In this document: positions 45,901 through 52,787 of the stretch, in pieces
How the letters are laid out: every line of letters begins with the position of its first letter
Position numbering within the stretch: the first letter of the stretch is position 1
Assembly (NCBI RefSeq): GCF_900699765.1
Contig: NZ_CAADHO010000008.1
Span: forward strand, 124,001 to 188,000
Reading direction: 5' to 3'
Source of the DNA: Desulfoluna butyratoxydans
GTDB lineage: Bacteria > Desulfobacterota > Desulfobacteria > Desulfobacterales > Desulfolunaceae
Length of the DNA: 64,000 nt
Position numbers and translations under genes: made by a program
The notes under the pieces: generated by a model
The model's database searches: none
Told to the model about the DNA's origin: nothing
The model's input: the letters and a program-made list of their open reading frames with translations, nothing else

Positions 45901-45961
45901 CGGAGACAAACTCACCGGTGCCGTGGTTCCATTGGCGATGAGCCATCTGTTTTGCCTTCAT
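39905..45961 (-). CDS. NRPS loading/first module: FAAL-ACP-Cy-A(Cys)-Ox-PCP
   Basis: A 2018-residue synthetase. Residues about 20-560 are a fatty acyl-AMP ligase (LQYTSGSTASPKGV, SWLPHHHITGLI, PNFAYDL, MYGLSEATL). An ACP follows (Ser627 in LGLDSLDL). Cy is about 685-1110, motif DLLVADIWS at 822-830. The A domain (about 1150-1560 and 1860-1895) has the Cys pocket DLYNLSLIW. Between its A8 and A10 motifs is an inserted FMN-dependent nitroreductase-like oxidase (about 1640-1835; RRSTTRRF, YASAGGLYPVRAY), as in epothilone and bleomycin synthetases. It oxidises thiazoline to thiazole. The PCP has Ser1947 (FGADSLSV). ATG 45961 follows AAGGACGGACG. The predicted intermediate is a fatty acyl-thiazole thioester handed to the PKS/NRPS encoded next. 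It lies 48 bp after the dehydrogenase gene. Confidence 0.92.
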   Translation of the reverse strand: MKAKQMAHRQWNHGTGEFVSVVDMLKGKAAGGEEAPVFSYRVDESCGEASFMVEHLTYTELDARARAIGNRLRREPCRGKRALLFFPAGLEFVKAFYGCLYAGVIPVPVNCGVSPGHISRVRAILSDAVPGFVLTEEKAWGTLMEGFANLFAGSSGPKLMVTDNLDPLEAEDGDDVVLTPESIALLQYTSGSTASPKGVILTHGNLMHNLSVLTEAWGLEDEGMRQVSWLPHHHITGLICNVLLPVYAGVETCLMSPEAFAEKPERWMRAVSKHKAHLTGAPNFAYDLAAECASEAIRNEIDLSSLKVAYNIAEPVKADTLRRFADAWAPNGFSMDTFYPMYGLSEATLHVAGGFCVDHPGFDDHGAVCLGRSAPGTRLVVADPEIGAPLPDGKVGEVRFASESVARGYWEKDEETRETFAKGVSGRQGAYLRTGDLGFLQDGALFLTGRIKDLIIIRGTNHFPVDIEGSVERALRELPANGCAAFSVGSESGEALIVVQEAATVPPDISHRIREAVSRDHQLVVQAVVLIAPGTLPRTASGKIQRLRCRQMYLEGSLEEIARHTLDAGGHRSLRYGVSRQAFAGLSFHEQKGMILESLGQAFAGELAHRADSHWQHMGLVSLGLDSLDLAQLKDETESHFRVHLDISAFFDPAFTAEAFAETVIRKTGDTDAWSEPLPVRALQGAETPFDLTDLQSAYWIGRSEVFDYGGVSSHLYVEAEVCGDLDAEVLNRSWNSLVAQHDMLRMVVTPDGRQRIVPSPPEFIVQVHDLTGQDAGSTRQDLALIRQGLSHRKIDAETWPLFDVHYTRLEKGLGRLHVSMDLLVADIWSFNMLMGQWFRLYNGDKTALRPLEISFRDHVAHEAAATSLPVYARARAYWEARMATLPGAPQLPLETSTQGDSRFVNREFRLSRGRWQRLKKRARDAGVTPSNLLMAAYCRVLANWSKDPDFSLNVTLFNRSTLHPDMARVVGDFTTVLILGVTGVGETSFGSFAREIQAQLARDLEHRSFSGIEVIRGLEKEGDTSAAMPVVFTGALSLKGGLGISKETFFGDRVFKVTQTPQVILDNQVYEEEGELVVSWDAVESLFPGETVKEMFAAYTSLVEALERSDGAWESRGGDMIPGHQLDQRMAVNDTAVPMEPETLHRAFVARAMAHPEREAVITSSRSVTYGELLGAAVSLSRELMAAGAGPGEVVALHLAKGWEQVAAVMGSLLTGAAYVHVDPGLPEERKRILFTHSGACAVVVASPGGAVPGADAAIPVVSMGEERLVSLEETSLDPDPSRPGDPAYLIFTSGSTGTPKGVVTSHGSAFNTVADISEKIDLTPGDRVLALSSLSFDLSVYDLFGLLGVGGAVVVPDPGEERNPAHWLEMMQRHGVTVWNSVPALLEMLVAYAQGGEALKGAALRVSLLSGDRIGTDLPARAMAQVPGVKVISLGGATEASIWSIWYPIEEGEVFEQAIPYGRPLANQTMYVLNRQFGHCPDYVPGDLYIGGAGLAMGYLNDADKTARAFIVHPATGERLYRTGDLGYAHPDGTIRFLGREDFQVKVGGFRVEPGEIEAVLNRYPTVAGAAVRKETGEDGNAYLSAYVVTGDAKGARSDGYDYGMEIEGAPGVPLLTDKDERRLFTLRQTGLREVPGPSLALEPGPGFGGYERRSTTRRFVEESVSFATMCSFLAPLRRQEEGGLKRYAYASAGGLYPVRAYLYVKQGRVEGVPGGVYYYNPKTHGLQPLSYTPVGEEAHVIANRPIHASSAFSLFLVGDLDAMAPMYGVRSRDFCLLEAGLMTQLLENGAAANGMGLCQIGAFRDEGAVARSLGLDDTHLLLHGMEGGMADFSDPRRGLPMGADKGAPAPGTSLEELRAHARSLLPRYMVPAAWTEVDAIPLTPTGKVDYKGLSDIPGRRLAVQAVTRRPENELESLVSRVFEALLKQDGLDTDANFFEFGADSLSVVRAWREITEETGLSFPVAAMFEHPTIRDLAAYLAGLGCGNTPVPVLSSVGADRRQALRKRLGRTRRPA

Positions 45962-46009
45962 CGTCCGTCCTTTTCCTGGTTCGTTGAATTGTGAATAACC
46001 ATGTCCGAG

Positions 46010-47194
46010 TCACTGCTCCCTGAAACCGATAATCATCTTGGCAATGGAGCGGAGCTGCATATGGGCAGTGCCCTCGTAAATCGTGCCTATCTTGGCGTCG
46101 CGATAAAATTTTTCCGCCACAGTGTTCTTCAGGTAGCCAGCCCCGCTGAAGATGTCCAGGACGCGGGATGTCACCTTCCCCGCCACCTCTGCGGCAAAAT
46201 ACTTAGCCATGCTCGCCGCCTTGAAATACTCGCCTTGACTCCGGCCCTGGTCCCTCAATCGCGCGGCGTTGTATACCAGAAGCCGCGCAGCCTCCACCGA
46301 GGTAGCCAGTTCAGCCAGTAAAAAATGAACCCCTTGAAAATCGCAGATACGACGGCCGAACTGGCGACGCTCTCCGGCATATGCCACGGCCGCATCCAGG
46401 GCGCCGGAAGCCAGCCCCGCCATTTGGGCGGCGATGCCCACCCGCCCGTCGGTCAGGGTTTCCAGGGCAACCTGCTTGCCCTGCCCCGGGCGTCCAAGGA
46501 CCTGGTCTTCGGGAATAAACGTATCCTCAAACACAAGGGGACAGGTGGAGCTGGCCCTGATGCCCATCTTCTCTTCCCGATCCAGGATACGCAGGCCCGG
46601 GGTTTCCGGGGCGTTAACCAAAAACGCGGTGAGCTGGTCTTCGGCATCCGGGTCTTCGAGCTTGGCATACACAATGAACGTCTCCGCCTCCGCCGCATTG
46701 GTGACAAGGTGCTTTTCGCCGTTGAGCACATAGCCCCCTTCTACCCGACGCGCCGTTGCAGAAAGGGCATAGGCATCGCTTCCCGCATGCTTTTCCGTGA
46801 TAGAAAAAGCACCGGTCGTTCCCCGTGCCAGGCCCCTGAGCCATACATCTTTCTGGGCTTCGTCTCCCCACCTGGAGACGGCGTTGTTCACCAGGGTGTT
46901 CTGAACATCCACGAACACAGCCACGGAGGGATCCACCCTGGCAAATTCTTCGATGGCGATGACAGATTCAAAAAAGCTTCCGTCCCGCCCGCCGTAGCAT
47001 CCGGGAATTTCAATATTCATGTAGTTGTGCCCGTGAAGGTCTGCAATCAATTCCCGGCTCAACGCCTCCTGGCGATCCATCTCAAAGACCCTGGGAGACA
47101 CATGCTCCCGGACGAACGCCCGTACCTCGGTTTGAAATCGTGTTTCGCGATGGGTCAGGTGGGTCAGGGGCGATGCCTCCGCCGCGGATGCCAT
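46010..47194 (-). CDS. Acyl-CoA dehydrogenase-family flavoenzyme
   Basis: A 394-residue acyl-CoA dehydrogenase-family protein. Expected motifs are present: GAFSITEKHAGSD (FAD/substrate), YVLNGEKHLVTNA, GRVGIAAQMAGLASGALDAA, the RRQFGR helix, and the catalytic base Glu in GTIYEGTAHMQ. ATG 47194 is chosen because GAGG lies six bases upstream and gives the normal family length; frame extension to 47353 lacks a start signal. It is first in the metallophore operon, directly before the synthetase that activates a fatty acid. It may desaturate the carrier-bound starter chain or an intermediate, since similar enzymes act on carrier-bound substrates in other pathways. The substrate is inferred. Confidence 0.88.
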   Translation of the reverse strand: MASAAEASPLTHLTHRETRFQTEVRAFVREHVSPRVFEMDRQEALSRELIADLHGHNYMNIEIPGCYGGRDGSFFESVIAIEEFARVDPSVAVFVDVQNTLVNNAVSRWGDEAQKDVWLRGLARGTTGAFSITEKHAGSDAYALSATARRVEGGYVLNGEKHLVTNAAEAETFIVYAKLEDPDAEDQLTAFLVNAPETPGLRILDREEKMGIRASSTCPLVFEDTFIPEDQVLGRPGQGKQVALETLTDGRVGIAAQMAGLASGALDAAVAYAGERRQFGRRICDFQGVHFLLAELATSVEAARLLVYNAARLRDQGRSQGEYFKAASMAKYFAAEVAGKVTSRVLDIFSGAGYLKNTVAEKFYRDAKIGTIYEGTAHMQLRSIAKMIIGFREQ

Positions 47195-47391
47195 GATGTG
47201 CCTCATATGCTGATTCCCGTTATTGCTGGTTAAGATAAAAACAACGGGCCATGGTGGGATGCCCGCACACATTAATTTGCTCACAAAAAGAGAAAAACCG
47301 ATAAAAACTTCACCAAATAACACGTTAAAAACACAGATCATACGCTCCAACATAAGGACTCGCCTGGAGTGTGTAATTCCAGGCAGCCCTA

Positions 47392-47420
47392 CTCTTAGTG
47401 AGACACTTTTATCTTGTCAA
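47392..47420 (-). promoter_or_regulatory. Promoter of the metallophore biosynthesis operon
   Basis: Minus-strand -35 TTGACA (47420-47415), 17-bp spacer, -10-like TAAGAG (47397-47392). The leader to ATG 47194 is about 190 nt. Confidence 0.6.
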
Positions 47421-47425
47421 CATTT

Positions 47426-47441
47426 TTTAGGGAAGACTAAG
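47426..47441 (-). promoter_or_regulatory. Candidate DtxR/IdeR-like box, copy 6
   Basis: Minus-strand reading CTTAGTCTTCCCTAAA, exactly 5 bp upstream of the -35. This is the same spacing as at the methyltransferase/AraC promoter. Confidence 0.55.
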
Positions 47442-47758
47442 ATTTGAGGGACAAGTAAAAAAGCATGCGTATCCTCCCGTTCAAATCGTGACAAAAAACA
47501 CGAATCGCAAATAGACGACACCAACACGGCAAACCGCAAACGGTCAAACATAACTACCTGACAATAAGAAAAATACACACATAGCGCTTCAATCCCAAAA
47601 AGGAGACGGGCCCACCCGAAAACGCTCCTTCCGGTTCCTCATCACACCCGCCAACCAAAGCCCAACGGGATGTATACCTGTTTCATACCTGCACATTTAT
47701 TTCGTCGCCATGCAAAGTTCTGGCGCCCCGAAAAGTGCTACTCGTGGGTCCGAAAACC

Positions 47759-47776
47759 AAGGAGACACGTCTCCTT
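47759..47776. promoter_or_regulatory. Palindrome upstream of the FepB-like gene
   Basis: AAGGAGAC-AC-GTCTCCTT, two perfect 8-bp arms 55 bp before the start codon. It could be an operator, or a hairpin hiding the internal AAGGAG. Confidence 0.35.
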
Positions 47777-47830
47777 CAAAATGAGGTACCACCCACATGA
47801 TGACTCACCACAACCCACATTGAGGTCACG

Positions 47831-48931
47831 ATGAAACGCTTTCTTCTGTCACTGTCCCTGCTCATCGCTGCATCCCTGCCCTGGGATTGCCTGGCACTCC
47901 CCGCCGCCTCGGCCATCCCAAAGGAAACCCGCACCATCACCGACAGCCGGGGCAGGCACGTAGAGGTTCCCTCAACGACAAAACGCATCGCCTTAAACCA
48001 CGTGAGCATCTCCGAGGCCCTGAAAATCCTGGGATGCTGGGACCGGGTGGTGGCCCGGGATCACCACACCACAGATTCCCTGGTGTTCGACAACCTGCAG
48101 GACGTTCCGGTGATCACGCTGCAATCGGGGGGGCCTTACAGCCTCAACCATGAGTTGGTCATTGAGACCGCACCGGACCTCTTCCTGTGCGCGGATATCT
48201 CCATGGGGGGCTTTGACGAAATGGAGGCAAAACTTTCCCCCGGTATCCCGGTGTTTGTGGTGGAACTCAACCGCATCTCCACCCTTGAAGAGAACATGGA
48301 ACTCCTTGGAAAGGTGCTGGGAAAAGAGAAAGAAGCCCGGGCGTTCACCCGGTGGAACCGGAGCCTCGTCCGACGGATTACCGACAGGACAGGGACGCTG
48401 GACGATAGCCGAAAGCAGCGATACCTGTTCAAGACCGGGTGGGGGCAATACGACGACATCATGACCTTCACCAACGACTTTGAAGGCATCAAGGAGAGGA
48501 ACCGCATTATCGGAGGGATCAATGTGGCCGCAGACATCCGGGCCACAGGCGGATGGGTCCAGTCCGTGAACCCGGAGTGGCTCGCAGCCCAGAACATCGA
48601 TGTAATTATCTGCGGCGAACCCGTGAGAAACGGCTACGGAGCCCATGTTTCAGACACAGGCATCGTCGCGACCCAGAGGCAAAACTTCATGAAACTTCCC
48701 TATGTGGCCGTCACCCATGCGGCACAAACCGGCCGGGTCCATATGATCTCCGGAGAATTTTTCGGAACGGCCCGCATCACCGTAGCCAATGCCTATCTTG
48801 CCAAATGGCTCCATCCGAAACTCTTTGAAGACCTCAACCCCCAGGATGTCTTTCAGGACTACCTGCACCGATTTTTAAATACCGACATCAACCTCAAGGA
48901 GACCGGTGTGTTTACCTACCCGGAATCGTGA
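47831..48931 (+). CDS. Metallophore-binding periplasmic protein, FepB/FecB superfamily
   Basis: A 366-residue periplasmic binding protein for ferri-siderophores or related complexes. It has a signal peptide to about residue 28 (no lipobox), then ETRTITDSRGRHVEVPSTTKRIAL, the standard start of the PBP2-type TroA/FecB fold. Two lobes are joined by a long helix (LEENMELLGKVLGKEKEARAF). The start has GAGGT upstream. It heads a rightward series with two ABC half-transporters and an MFS protein. It is the only such binding protein in the window, so it could serve the FecCD permease at 21338 or the downstream ABC pair. Confidence 0.88.
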   Translation: MKRFLLSLSLLIAASLPWDCLALPAASAIPKETRTITDSRGRHVEVPSTTKRIALNHVSISEALKILGCWDRVVARDHHTTDSLVFDNLQDVPVITLQSGGPYSLNHELVIETAPDLFLCADISMGGFDEMEAKLSPGIPVFVVELNRISTLEENMELLGKVLGKEKEARAFTRWNRSLVRRITDRTGTLDDSRKQRYLFKTGWGQYDDIMTFTNDFEGIKERNRIIGGINVAADIRATGGWVQSVNPEWLAAQNIDVIICGEPVRNGYGAHVSDTGIVATQRQNFMKLPYVAVTHAAQTGRVHMISGEFFGTARITVANAYLAKWLHPKLFEDLNPQDVFQDYLHRFLNTDINLKETGVFTYPES

Positions 48932-49112
48932 ATGCTCCCGGGCTTCGCCCGTGGTGAGCAGTAACGGCCGAATTTTTCATGGGCCGAGTGCGCCCATGCC
49001 ATGAAAGAACCAACAGCGCCCACGCACACTTTTTAAGAGCCCATGCAAAGCAGAAAAAAGGACACTCCGCTATCTTGGCACCATGAACAACCCACACCAA
49101 CAAGAGGTATGT

Positions 49113-50846
49113 ATGGATAACCAAAAAAGCCTTCTCGCGTCCGGCGAAAGGCGCACCCTGATTCTGGCGGGCCTCATGCTTTCGCTCAGCGTCGCAGCGG
49201 GGATCGTCCCCTTTGTCTTTGTCATGGAATTGGTCCGCGAGCTGGCGGGTCCCGCCCCGGAGCGGCAGGCTGTGGTGCTTCTCCTATTGGGAATAGTCGC
49301 TGTCCTCACGGTAAAGGCGGTGTGTTACGGTGCAGCCCATGTGCTGGCCCACACCACCGCCTTCAGGGTCCTTTCCACCATCCGGCTCAAGCTGGTCCGG
49401 CACCTGGAGCGCATGAACATCGGCTTTTTCCACAAGCACAAAATGGGGGAGCTCACGAAAGTCCTCAACTTTGATGTGGAACAGGTGGAGCTCTACCTTG
49501 CCCACGGGCTCCCTGAAATTGCCTCAGCCATCCTCATTCCCTTTTGCGCCACAGCCATCGTCACCTTCATCGACTATCGACTCGGGCTCTGTCTCGTGGG
49601 CATCGTTCCCTTGGTCATCGTCACCAACCGGATTCTGCAGCGCCACTGGAAGGAGATGTTCGCCGCCTATTTCCTCAGCCTGAAGACCATGTCCGAAGAG
49701 CTCATGGAGTACATCGCCACCATTCCGGCCATCAAGGCCTTCAGCAAAACCGAGAACCGCACGGAGAAGGTGGTGCGGACCATGAACGCCTACAACGACT
49801 ACGTCCGAAAAATGAGCCTGTCCATGGTGGTGCCGGCGGGCATCTCCGGGGTGATCCTCGAAGCAGGCATCGCCGTCCTCGCCGTCACCGGCTGCCTGCT
49901 GCTTCGCAAAGGCGAGATCACCCTGTATGAACTGGTCCTGGCCGTTTTTCTCGCCTCGGCATTCTGTGCGTCCCTGGCCCGGCTCTCCCTGTCCAAGCAC
50001 TTCGGCATCGTCTTCAGGAATTCGTCGATGAACATCGCAAAGATCCTGAACGAACAGCCGAGGGAGTGCCCCCCCCCTGCCGACGGGAAACCCGGTGATA
50101 TCCGGCTGGAGCAGGTCTCTTTTTCCTACGAAGGCAACCGCGACGCCCTCACGGATGTCAGCCTGACCATTCCCGGAGGATCACTGGTGGCCCTCACCGG
50201 GGTGTCCGGGGCAGGAAAAAGCTCCGTGGCCCACCTCATCATGGGTTTTTTCAAGGCGGACTCGGGCCGCGTCCTCATCAACGGCACCGACATCAGCTCC
50301 TTCACGGAGACGCAAATCTCGGCCATGATCTCCATCGTGCAGCAGGACGTCTACCTCTTCAACACCACCATCCGGGAAAACATCCGCATCGGAAAAAGCA
50401 AGGCCACCGATGCCGAGGTGGAAGCCGCCGCGAAAAAGGCCCGCATCCACGACTTTATCTGCGCCCTTCCCGAGGGCTACGACACCCTCACCGGAGAGAA
50501 AGGCACCCGGATCTCCGGAGGGGAGAGACAGCGCATCGCCATTGCCAGGGCCCTGCTCAAGGACGCACCCATCATCATCCTCGACGAGGCCACCTCCTCG
50601 GTGGATGCCATGAACGAGACCCTGATCCAGAAAGCCGTCAATGAACTGAGGTGCGGCAAAACCGTAATCATGATCACCCATCACCTCAGCACCATTGTCA
50701 ACGCCGACCGGATTTTCCTCCTGAACAACGGCACGCTCGCGGGCCAGGGCACCCACGCAGAGCTTTACCGGGACAACGCCCTCTACCGGCACCTGTGGAA
50801 CGAAAAATCCAGCGCGGACACATGGACCATCAAGGAGGCTCATTGA
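49113..50846 (+). CDS. ABC half-transporter, YbtP/IrtA-like
   Basis: A 577-residue fusion of a six-helix membrane domain (about 1-315) with an ATPase domain. Walker A is GVSGAGKSS, signature ISGGERQRIAIARALL, Walker B IIILDEATSSVD and switch THH. ATG 49113 follows GAGGTATGT; an in-frame ATG at 49083 has no ribosome-binding site. It is immediately followed by a second half-transporter, and the two should form a heterodimer. YbtP-YbtQ and IrtA-IrtB have the exporter fold yet import ferri-siderophores; here the thiazoline NRPS context makes that role likely, but export cannot be excluded. Confidence 0.87.
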   Translation: MDNQKSLLASGERRTLILAGLMLSLSVAAGIVPFVFVMELVRELAGPAPERQAVVLLLLGIVAVLTVKAVCYGAAHVLAHTTAFRVLSTIRLKLVRHLERMNIGFFHKHKMGELTKVLNFDVEQVELYLAHGLPEIASAILIPFCATAIVTFIDYRLGLCLVGIVPLVIVTNRILQRHWKEMFAAYFLSLKTMSEELMEYIATIPAIKAFSKTENRTEKVVRTMNAYNDYVRKMSLSMVVPAGISGVILEAGIAVLAVTGCLLLRKGEITLYELVLAVFLASAFCASLARLSLSKHFGIVFRNSSMNIAKILNEQPRECPPPADGKPGDIRLEQVSFSYEGNRDALTDVSLTIPGGSLVALTGVSGAGKSSVAHLIMGFFKADSGRVLINGTDISSFTETQISAMISIVQQDVYLFNTTIRENIRIGKSKATDAEVEAAAKKARIHDFICALPEGYDTLTGEKGTRISGGERQRIAIARALLKDAPIIILDEATSSVDAMNETLIQKAVNELRCGKTVIMITHHLSTIVNADRIFLLNNGTLAGQGTHAELYRDNALYRHLWNEKSSADTWTIKEAH

Positions 50847-50847
50847 C

Positions 50848-52581
50848 ATGACCAGACCACCGTTTTTATCGGATATTGCCAGGCACCACCTGAAGCTCAT
50901 GGCCCTTGCCACCTTCCTCTGGGTGCTCTGGTCTCTTAGCGGCATCGCCATCCTGGCGGTGATCATGCACATGATCTACGGGGTCATAACGGACGCCTCC
51001 ACCGGCTCCATTGCCCTCCATGCCGCAGGGCTCGCCGTGCTCATCACGGCCAAGGGGTTCCTTTTCTCCGGGGCGGACATTGCCAAGCACTTCGCAGGAT
51101 ACGGCATCGTGGCAAGGCTCCGGGAGGAGATCACACGGAAAATGAAACGACTCTCCCTGGGCTACTACACCCGGGAGCGCCTGGGCAACGTCACCACCAT
51201 CATCCATCAGGACATCGAAAGCGTGGAGATGGTCGTGGCCCACATCGGCAGCCGACTCATCAGCGACCTCATCGTGGCCCTCATAACCGGAGGCATCCTC
51301 TTTGCCGTCAATCCGGCCCTGGGCCTGTACATGGTCTCCCTTCTTCCCGTGGGCCTCATCGTGCTGGTGGTCGGGACACGGGCCGGGGGTAAGGGCATGG
51401 AACGAACCCGCGAAGACATGGCCGACATGGTCAGCCGTTTTGTGGAGTATGGCCGGGGCATCCCCGTCATCAAGGCCTTCAGCGACAACGACGCCATCCG
51501 CACCGGCCTCGAAAAAAGCATTGAGCGCTTCGGCATGAGCAGCAAAGCCTCTGCAAAAACCGCCGCAGCGGTCATCTGCATGTATCAGTTCTTCGTGGAG
51601 ATGAGCCTGGCGGTCCTCATCGCAGGAGGGGCCTTCATGGTGCTGGGGGCTCGTCTCTCCATCCTGGAATACGCCCTCTTCCTCATCCTGAGCCGGGAAT
51701 TCTACAAGCCCTTTGCCAACGCGGAGATGTACTGGCTCTACTACATCAAGGGCAAAGACAGCTACCACCGCATCCTGGGCATCACCCAGGAGCCTGCCGT
51801 GGCCTCCTCCGGCAAACACGAAAAGCCCACCCGGTTCGATGTCGCCTTTGAGGATGTGCAATTTGCCTACGACCGAGACGGGTTTGCCCTTTCAAACTGT
51901 TCCTTTACGGCCGAGGTCAACTGCCTCACGGCCCTTGTGGGCCCTTCGGGTTCCGGTAAAACAACCCTCACCAACCTGCTGCTGCGCTTCTGGGAGATCA
52001 ACGGCGGTCGCATCACCATCGGCGGAACCGACATCCGGGACATGGACTACGACACCCTCCTCTCCTGCATCAGTATCGTCATGCAGGACGTCATCCTCTT
52101 TGGCGACACCATCTATGAGAACATCAAAATCGGCAACCGCACAGCCACCCCGGAGGAGGTGCACAACGCAGCCCGCAAAGCCATGATCCATGACTTTATC
52201 ATGGGCTTGCCCCAAGGCTACGACACCCTCGTGGGCGAAAACGGGGTGGGCCTCTCCGGCGGGCAAAAGCAAAGAATCTCCATCGCCAGGGCCATCCTCC
52301 GGGACGCACCCATTGTAATTCTGGATGAAGCATCCAGCAGCCTGGACCCCGTCAATGAGCGGCAGATCCAGAAGGCCATCAGCAACATGGCCGAAAACAA
52401 AACGGTGCTGGCCATCGCCCACCACCTGAAGACCATCGCCAATGCCGACAAAATCGTGGTCTTCAACAAGGGGACCCTGGTGGAGGAGGGAACCCACGCC
52501 GAGTTTCTCCGGGAAAAATCCCTCTATCACAGCTTGTGGAAATCCCAGCAACAGGGGCAGGCGTGGGCTGTGAACAATTAA
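50848..52581 (+). CDS. ABC half-transporter, YbtQ/IrtB-like
   Basis: A 577-residue ABC protein with an N-terminal six-helix domain and a C-terminal ATPase. Walker A is GPSGSGKTT, signature LSGGQKQRISIARAI, Walker B VILDEASSSLD. It begins nine bases after AAGGAGG, one base past the preceding gene's stop. It is the probable partner of the protein encoded at 49113, being of equal length with the same domain order, and the pair likely moves the metallophore or its iron complex across the inner membrane. Confidence 0.87.
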   Translation: MTRPPFLSDIARHHLKLMALATFLWVLWSLSGIAILAVIMHMIYGVITDASTGSIALHAAGLAVLITAKGFLFSGADIAKHFAGYGIVARLREEITRKMKRLSLGYYTRERLGNVTTIIHQDIESVEMVVAHIGSRLISDLIVALITGGILFAVNPALGLYMVSLLPVGLIVLVVGTRAGGKGMERTREDMADMVSRFVEYGRGIPVIKAFSDNDAIRTGLEKSIERFGMSSKASAKTAAAVICMYQFFVEMSLAVLIAGGAFMVLGARLSILEYALFLILSREFYKPFANAEMYWLYYIKGKDSYHRILGITQEPAVASSGKHEKPTRFDVAFEDVQFAYDRDGFALSNCSFTAEVNCLTALVGPSGSGKTTLTNLLLRFWEINGGRITIGGTDIRDMDYDTLLSCISIVMQDVILFGDTIYENIKIGNRTATPEEVHNAARKAMIHDFIMGLPQGYDTLVGENGVGLSGGQKQRISIARAILRDAPIVILDEASSSLDPVNERQIQKAISNMAENKTVLAIAHHLKTIANADKIVVFNKGTLVEEGTHAEFLREKSLYHSLWKSQQQGQAWAVNN

Positions 52582-52587
52582 AATGAC

Positions 52588-52612
52588 GCCTCCGGCGACC
52601 CTGCCGGGGGCC
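52588..52612 (+). repeat. Hairpin-repeat core
   Basis: GCCTCCGGCGACCCTGCCGG and following GGGCC. It differs at one base from 9877-9900 over their common length. The rest of the 52582-52787 spacer holds another CGCCGGAGGC fragment near 52724 and no gene. Confidence 0.6.
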
Positions 52613-52787
52613 AACCTTTTAAAAATATTGCCAAACAGGTTTTACGAACGGTTTCGGCTCACGCGAACGTTATCGCTACGCCTGCCGCTTTGACCTGACG
52701 GATGTTTTTTTCTAAAAGCGACCCGCCGGAGGCAAGCTGAATCGGTACGCCAGGCGAAAAACAGTTTGGAACCAAAGGAGACCATCC

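Larger units (their letters stand above)
47195..47830. other. Divergent intergenic region of the metallophore operons
   Basis: 636 bp without a supported gene between the leftward biosynthetic operon and the rightward transport genes. It contains a strong leftward promoter (47392-47420) with an adjacent box (47426-47441) and a near-perfect palindrome (47759-47776). The rightward promoter was not located with confidence, and no known riboswitch signature was seen. Confidence 0.6.

Noticed and set aside
47441-47830. Cobalamin or other known riboswitch upstream of the FepB-like gene
   Set aside because: No cobalamin-box, TPP or FMN consensus could be read; only a short palindrome is present.
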